64,000 bases of DNA, taken from contig JALGPY010000004.1 of assembly GCA_023055425.1 (NCBI GenBank), forward strand, positions 58,303,718-58,367,717, in the 5' to 3' direction. The stretch is from Linanthus parryae. Its lineage: Eukaryota; Streptophyta; Magnoliopsida; Ericales; Polemoniaceae. The translations under genes and the position numbers were made by a program. Within the stretch, counting starts at the first letter, position 1, and each line of letters starts with the position of its first letter. Below, piece after piece: positions 60,118 through 64,000 of the stretch. The notes beneath the pieces are model-generated. The model searched no databases and was not told the origin of the DNA. It was given only the letters and a program-made list of their open reading frames with translations.

Positions 60118-61523
60118 TGTAGGGTTTTGATATGGATTACGCAGCGGAATAAACAATAATTAACTCCGTTTAAGACCCTCCAAGGATCACAGGACTAGAC
60201 ATCGTAACGATGGTAAGGGAAGAAACTTGTATGTACCTTAGTTTGTTTCCTTGATGACTTCACGTGAAATATTGTCCAGGTCTCTAAGGTAGTCCACTCC
60301 AAGAATTGCACCGGATCCTTCTCACGGCTTTTTTCTAGCTAGGGAAGAAGGAGGAAGACGAAGATCACATAAACGAGGACCAAAGAGGTCGCGCCTCTTT
60401 GGTTGCCGACGGGGTAAGGGACAACACTAGGGGGTTCGGCCCTAGTGTTGTTCTCTCTCCATGCTTTGTTCTCTCAATTGTGATAACAGTTATGATACAC
60501 TTATGAGAAAATAATCTACGAGGGCCCTTATATAGTCAATAACTGTTTATTAGCTGCATATAAGTCCCAGTACTAATCATGTCCATACACGAATTAGTCC
60601 ACCTTGCGAATTAGTCCTACTAAGTTTGCATGTGGACGTATTGATCCTTTTATTTAATTAGTCCAACTAATTAATTCTTAAGTTCGTTTAATCCATAGGG
60701 AGTGTGACCCCATAGGTTTCTACTTAGTTGGTAGTAACAATTACTAACATAGAGCGGTCTCTAGAAAGACATCTATGCCACCCAACTAATGAAAATAGTC
60801 AGTAATCCAACAAACCTTGTGACCAATGTTACCGCATTGTATTATCCCTTTGTCTCCATATCCGGATTGGACACGAGACATAAAATCCACACTCATATAT
60901 CCAATCCATAGTTTCTCAATCCTGGGAAAAGTCATATCCATGCAGATAATATCAATATCCTATATTGATTTATCTGAGTCTGGCCAGACATTCTATAAGC
61001 ACTACTCCTCGAGTGGCCGTGGATATTTTCACCCGTTATGTGGGAGAGACAAATCATATCTACATCACTACCATCTTTAAGCTTGCTTCCTGTCATGTCT
61101 AATAACTACCTTTATAGTTACACGGTTAAGGCGTAATGTTTAATACTATCAAATCATCATATTTCACAACTAGAATATTAAGTGATTTCAAATTTATGGA
61201 CCACAATACAATTGTCACTACGAGAAGCACTTGTGAATTTACATAACGTGTATGTATCTTGTGGAGGGTCATTCCAATATGCCATTACCCCTAATGCATA
61301 CCCATGTGCTAGACTTGATATCCCCATATCAATCTACCCCATACTAGTCTATAGTTGATCGTCCTGTTAATCAATATAATCGACTTGGGATATTTAAGAT
61401 AAACAACACATTGTACTCTAAGGACTTCATTATATTAAATATCTCCATATATAATACAATGATTATTCTAGCCAAAATAACGTTCATACTAAATAAGATT
61501 GCCTCTAGGTCATCTATTCCAAC
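60118..61523 (-). repeat. Copy F LTR (5' LTR)
   Basis: About 1406 bp starting TGTAGGGTTTTGA on the plus strand and ending ATCTATTCCAAC. Substantially diverged from the other LTRs, but collinear. Confidence 0.85.
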
Positions 61524-61529
61524 TAAGAT

Positions 61530-62204
61530 GAGTGGTCGTCTTGGGATAATTACCACAAAGAGGAAAAGAGACTAAAATTCCTCTTTTGAACTTGACGATC
61601 TTCATCTTCGTTGCTAACGAGTCCTGGGCTATCCTCCAAACCGTGTAAATAATTTCTAGTTGAAATTTCTTTGACCAAAGAGATTTGAGCCAAGAACCCG
61701 ACTTGCGGGAACGAGAAGCCATTGTCCGTGCCTGAGACATCAGGTTTCGGAGAAGAGCAAATCTAGAAGCCACGTTGTATTCGCCATTCTTAGTGAAGTT
61801 CCAGCAGAAAGAATCCGGCACCAGTGGAGAAGGTATGTGAACCTTTAAAATGTCATCGATTTCATCCACGAACCCTTCGTTGATCAACTTTGAATATCCC
61901 ATATTCGGTTCACTGTAATATAGTCAGAAAGGCGCTTTTGATCGGCTACTTGAGGTTGAGAAACTATGCGGAAACTAGGAAAGCGTTTTGGCCAAGGATC
62001 TGCTGAAATACGGATGGAATGGCCGTCACCAAGATTGCATCTCGTGCCATTTTTTATCACGTCCGTCACACAAAAAACTGAACGCCAAGCATAGGAGCTG
62101 TTTTCCCCAAGAGAAGCCGCAAATATGTTAGAGTTAGGAAAATATTTGGACTTAAAAACATTAATAACCAGCGAGTTTGAAGAGTGGATCTACCAAAATT
62201 GTTT
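61530..62204 (-). pseudogene. LINE fragment: post-reverse-transcriptase and zf-RVT region
   Basis: On the minus strand, frames read VFKSKYFPNSNIFAASLGEN, then AWRSVF and VIKNGTRCNLGDGHSIRISA followed by DPW, then DSFCWNFTKNGEYNVASRFA, WSKKFQLEIIYTVWRIAQDS and a cysteine-containing CGNYPKTTTHL. This is the W..G.G..I.I..DPW, W....G.YSV...Y and W.W...P.K...F.WR order of plant L1-type LINEs. Frameshifts and stops break it. It ends at the CACTA terminus on one side and at the copy F LTR on the other. Confidence 0.82.
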
Positions 62205-62639
62205 CGCCACTACTAGAAATGAACACAAAAATTGCAAAGTCAAGCCAAAAATTGCCGCTCGGCAAGAGCAATTTTCGCCGTTTATTGTTGCATAAACGGC
62301 GATAGTTATTGTTCTCGCTTAAAATATTCTTATACAGCGATTAAATAGTGGGCCCGTATATAGTTTGGCATAAACGGCAAGAATTCCGCTTGAAACGAGA
62401 ATACATATTAGCTCTGTTAATGATGTTATTATAAACGGCGAGAATTTATTACTAACGATGCCGTTTCTTTATTCCCTTAAATGATATTTAACACAAAAGA
62501 CGAGACCTTATTTAACGCCGTTAGTATCTATCTTATATGATGATATATCTCGCCGTATATGTGTTTATGTACATGTGTCCCACTATGCATAAATTTTTGA
62601 TTTCTCCGCCAAATTTTGGGGAAAAAATATGCTTAGCCT

Positions 62640-63600
62640 GCGCCAGTAAAGAGAGAAAACCCTAGGTCGGGGGAATGAAACCATTCACATTTCCATAAGC
62701 CATAAGAAGAGAGAAAAGAGAGAGAACAGAGAGAAAAGAGAAGGGAGAATCGATAGAAAATGATGGAGCGGTGCACCCCAGAAGCCACAAGATCTGCAAG
62801 ACCCCTCTCCATCAATCTCACACAATCGTCAACCCTTCTCTGCAAATCCGTTAAGCTGATTCATAATCCTTGATTTTTGTTTTGTATACACAATCGCCCA
62901 GTTGTTTAGCATGAACAACTGTGCGATTTTGAAGGTTTCGTTGATTTTCTGTGTTGATTATTGATTTGTGTTGGTTTTTTGAAGGGATTGAAGTGGACGG
63001 TCTCAGCGTGGAAGAACTGATTTGTGTCGGGTTTCAGGAATTTCAGGCGAAGGAAGTTACAAGGTGCAACTGAAAACCCTTTCTCTTGTTTTATTGGTTT
63101 TTTGGATCTGGTAGATGAACTGAAAAACATTTCTCTTCTTTTAATGGTTTTTTGGATCACGTATGCTCATGTTTGATCCTCTGTTTGGGTTTTGTTTTGA
63201 TTTATGCATTCTTTTAGTTTGTTATCTTGAATTTGCTTGAAATTGCTTGAAATTGGTAATAGATTGTTCCATTTTAGATGATTTTAGTAGTTCTTTGCAT
63301 ACTTTTAGGCTTCAATCTGGTTGATGAGTAATTGTTTTTTTTTGTTTTGATTAGTGACGACTTTCGAGCTCGGTAACGATTGTAAACCATAATTTAAATT
63401 CAAAAAGAAACACGAAGAATAAGTTTACTATAAAACACTGCTAATATATAATCTGCCTGATAGGGTAATAACATAATGAAACTGAAAAAAAAAAATCTAA
63501 ACAAATAAAAGGAGAATAATTTAAGAGCAGGATCAGGCAGGGCCAAAATAACATTAGAGGAGACAGGAGTGTCTTCCGCAGGAGGGAGCATTGCTTATGG
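62640..63600. other. No recognised gene; contains a strong hairpin
   Basis: About 1 kb, probably interior of the CACTA element. It has a purine-rich stretch near 62700-62755 and a 15-bp-arm inverted repeat at 62892-62928. No frame with family features is visible. Confidence 0.4.
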
Positions 63601-63679
63601 CATTACATCATAAACTGGAACAATAGCAGTTTCGACTTCGACTCGCGCAACCCTTTTCTGAACCTTCCCTTTAATCTTT

Positions 63680-63802
63680 TCACGAGTGAATCTTCTTCGT
63701 GCTTTTGCATTTTCTTGTCTTTCTTTTCACTTTCTTATCAGGGGCTTTCATAACTAAACTTGGCTGCCCCAGTTTCTTGAAAGTGGTTGCAAGTTGTCTC
63801 AT
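63680..63802 (-). CDS. Short lysine/arginine-rich ORF, unidentified
   Basis: 40 codons from ATG at 63800-63802 to TGA at 63680-63682, with a strongly basic C-terminal half (KKVKRKTRKCKSTKK). A second frame continues downstream with FTREKIKGKVQKRVARVEVE and ends near 63600, which suggests one longer basic protein broken by a frameshift near 63720, or an unrecognised splice. A TATAAAAG lies about 75 bp upstream. I do not recognise a family. It could be a terminal gene fragment within the CACTA element or a chance frame. Confidence 0.3.
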   Translation of the reverse strand: MRQLATTFKKLGQPSLVMKAPDKKVKRKTRKCKSTKKIHS

Positions 63803-63876
63803 ATTAGCGCGTGGGGGGATTAGTAACAGAGAAGGTGATTGTGTGTAGATATGGCAAAAGAGAACTGATGTAGGGG

Positions 63877-63884
63877 CTTTTATA
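63877..63884 (-). promoter_or_regulatory. TATA box upstream of the short basic ORF
   Basis: Reads TATAAAAG on the minus strand, 75 bp before the ATG at 63802, a plausible spacing for a plant promoter and short 5' UTR. Confidence 0.35.
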
Positions 63885-64000
63885 GTGTTGATCCTCCCTA
63901 ACAGTCCAATTGGTGGATTAAAGGATCATTAATGGGAGAGGAAGGAGCTGAACTTTCATGCATCTCTGAAGCCAAAGGGACTGCAGTTACAGATGCATGA

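Larger units (their letters stand above)
58320..61523 (-). mobile_element. Truncated copia copy F (same family as A-D, oldest)
   Basis: Only the 5' third of an element remains: one LTR (60118-61523), a decayed primer-binding site, the leader and about 80 codons of gag. Everything downstream is missing. The right end of the LTR lacks the final A of TTCCAACA and meets LINE sequence. Many substitutions and indels relative to A-D mark it as the oldest family member here. Confidence 0.85.
62208..64000. mobile_element. CACTA (En/Spm-type) element, left end only
   Basis: CACTACTAGAAA at 62208-62219 is the canonical CACTA terminus. Within about 330 bp there are repeated subterminal motifs in both orientations (variants of ATAAACGGCGAGAA at about 62294, 62372, 62432 and, inverted, 62276, 62459 and 62514). 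Such motifs bind the element's transposase. No inverted partner (TTTCTAGTAGTG) is seen before 64000, so the element probably runs past the window. No transposase domain is recognisable in the visible part. A 3-bp target duplication would be CGC at 62205-62207. Confidence 0.75.

Overview
The window is nuclear DNA of a flowering plant, probably a eudicot. It carries plant-type Ty1/copia elements primed by initiator-methionine tRNA, a plant L1-type LINE with a zf-RVT zinc finger and C-terminal RNase H, Mutator-like elements with 9-bp target duplications, TRIMs, a hAT element and a CACTA terminus. I found no bacterial or organellar features. The sequence is almost wholly transposable elements. The only non-TE coding candidates are weak: one possible terminal exon (2071-2175), a broken plant-mobile-domain gene (about 32.2-33.1 kb), and a short basic ORF near the right edge.

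Layout. 1-3.5 kb: flank with a complete TRIM (301-2051, target duplication GTGAA). 3.5-5.5 kb: a Mutator-like element (3508-5499) with a 303-bp TTC tract and an RNase H-like fragment. 5.7-26.6 kb: one LINE split twice by members of a single copia family. Copy A (6522-15022, minus, target duplication ATTAC) separates its endonuclease from its reverse transcriptase. Copy B (17527-26036, plus, target duplication CTCAA) separates its zinc-finger region from its RNase H. A second Mutator-like element (26565-28175) follows. 28.2-30 kb: an older LINE fragment and a one-LTR TRIM relative. 30-35 kb: the mobile-domain pseudogene and a small hAT element (34206-34798).

35-57 kb is a nested and recombined block. 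The LTR of a different copia element (E) was hit by copy C (35526-43994, target duplication CTTTA) and, 137 bp away, by copy D (48784-57198, target duplication CTCTC). The facing LTRs of C and D then recombined unequally. This left three extra chimeric LTRs, each with the 137-bp spacer, as a tandem array of 1550-1551-bp period. Copy C also lost its primer-binding site when 70 bp of its own left flank was copied in front of its right LTR. 58.3-61.5 kb is a truncated older family member (F), followed by a reverse-strand LINE fragment and a CACTA element whose left end is at 62208.

No element here looks autonomous. Copy A has one nonsense codon, copy C one early frameshift and no primer-binding site, and B, D and F are multiply broken. 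LTR pairs suggest, counted by eye, that A is the youngest (about a dozen differences in 1430 bp) and B older (about 35). Boundaries with intact target duplications are exact; others are marked approximate. Lineage names within Copia and the host species cannot be settled from sequence alone.
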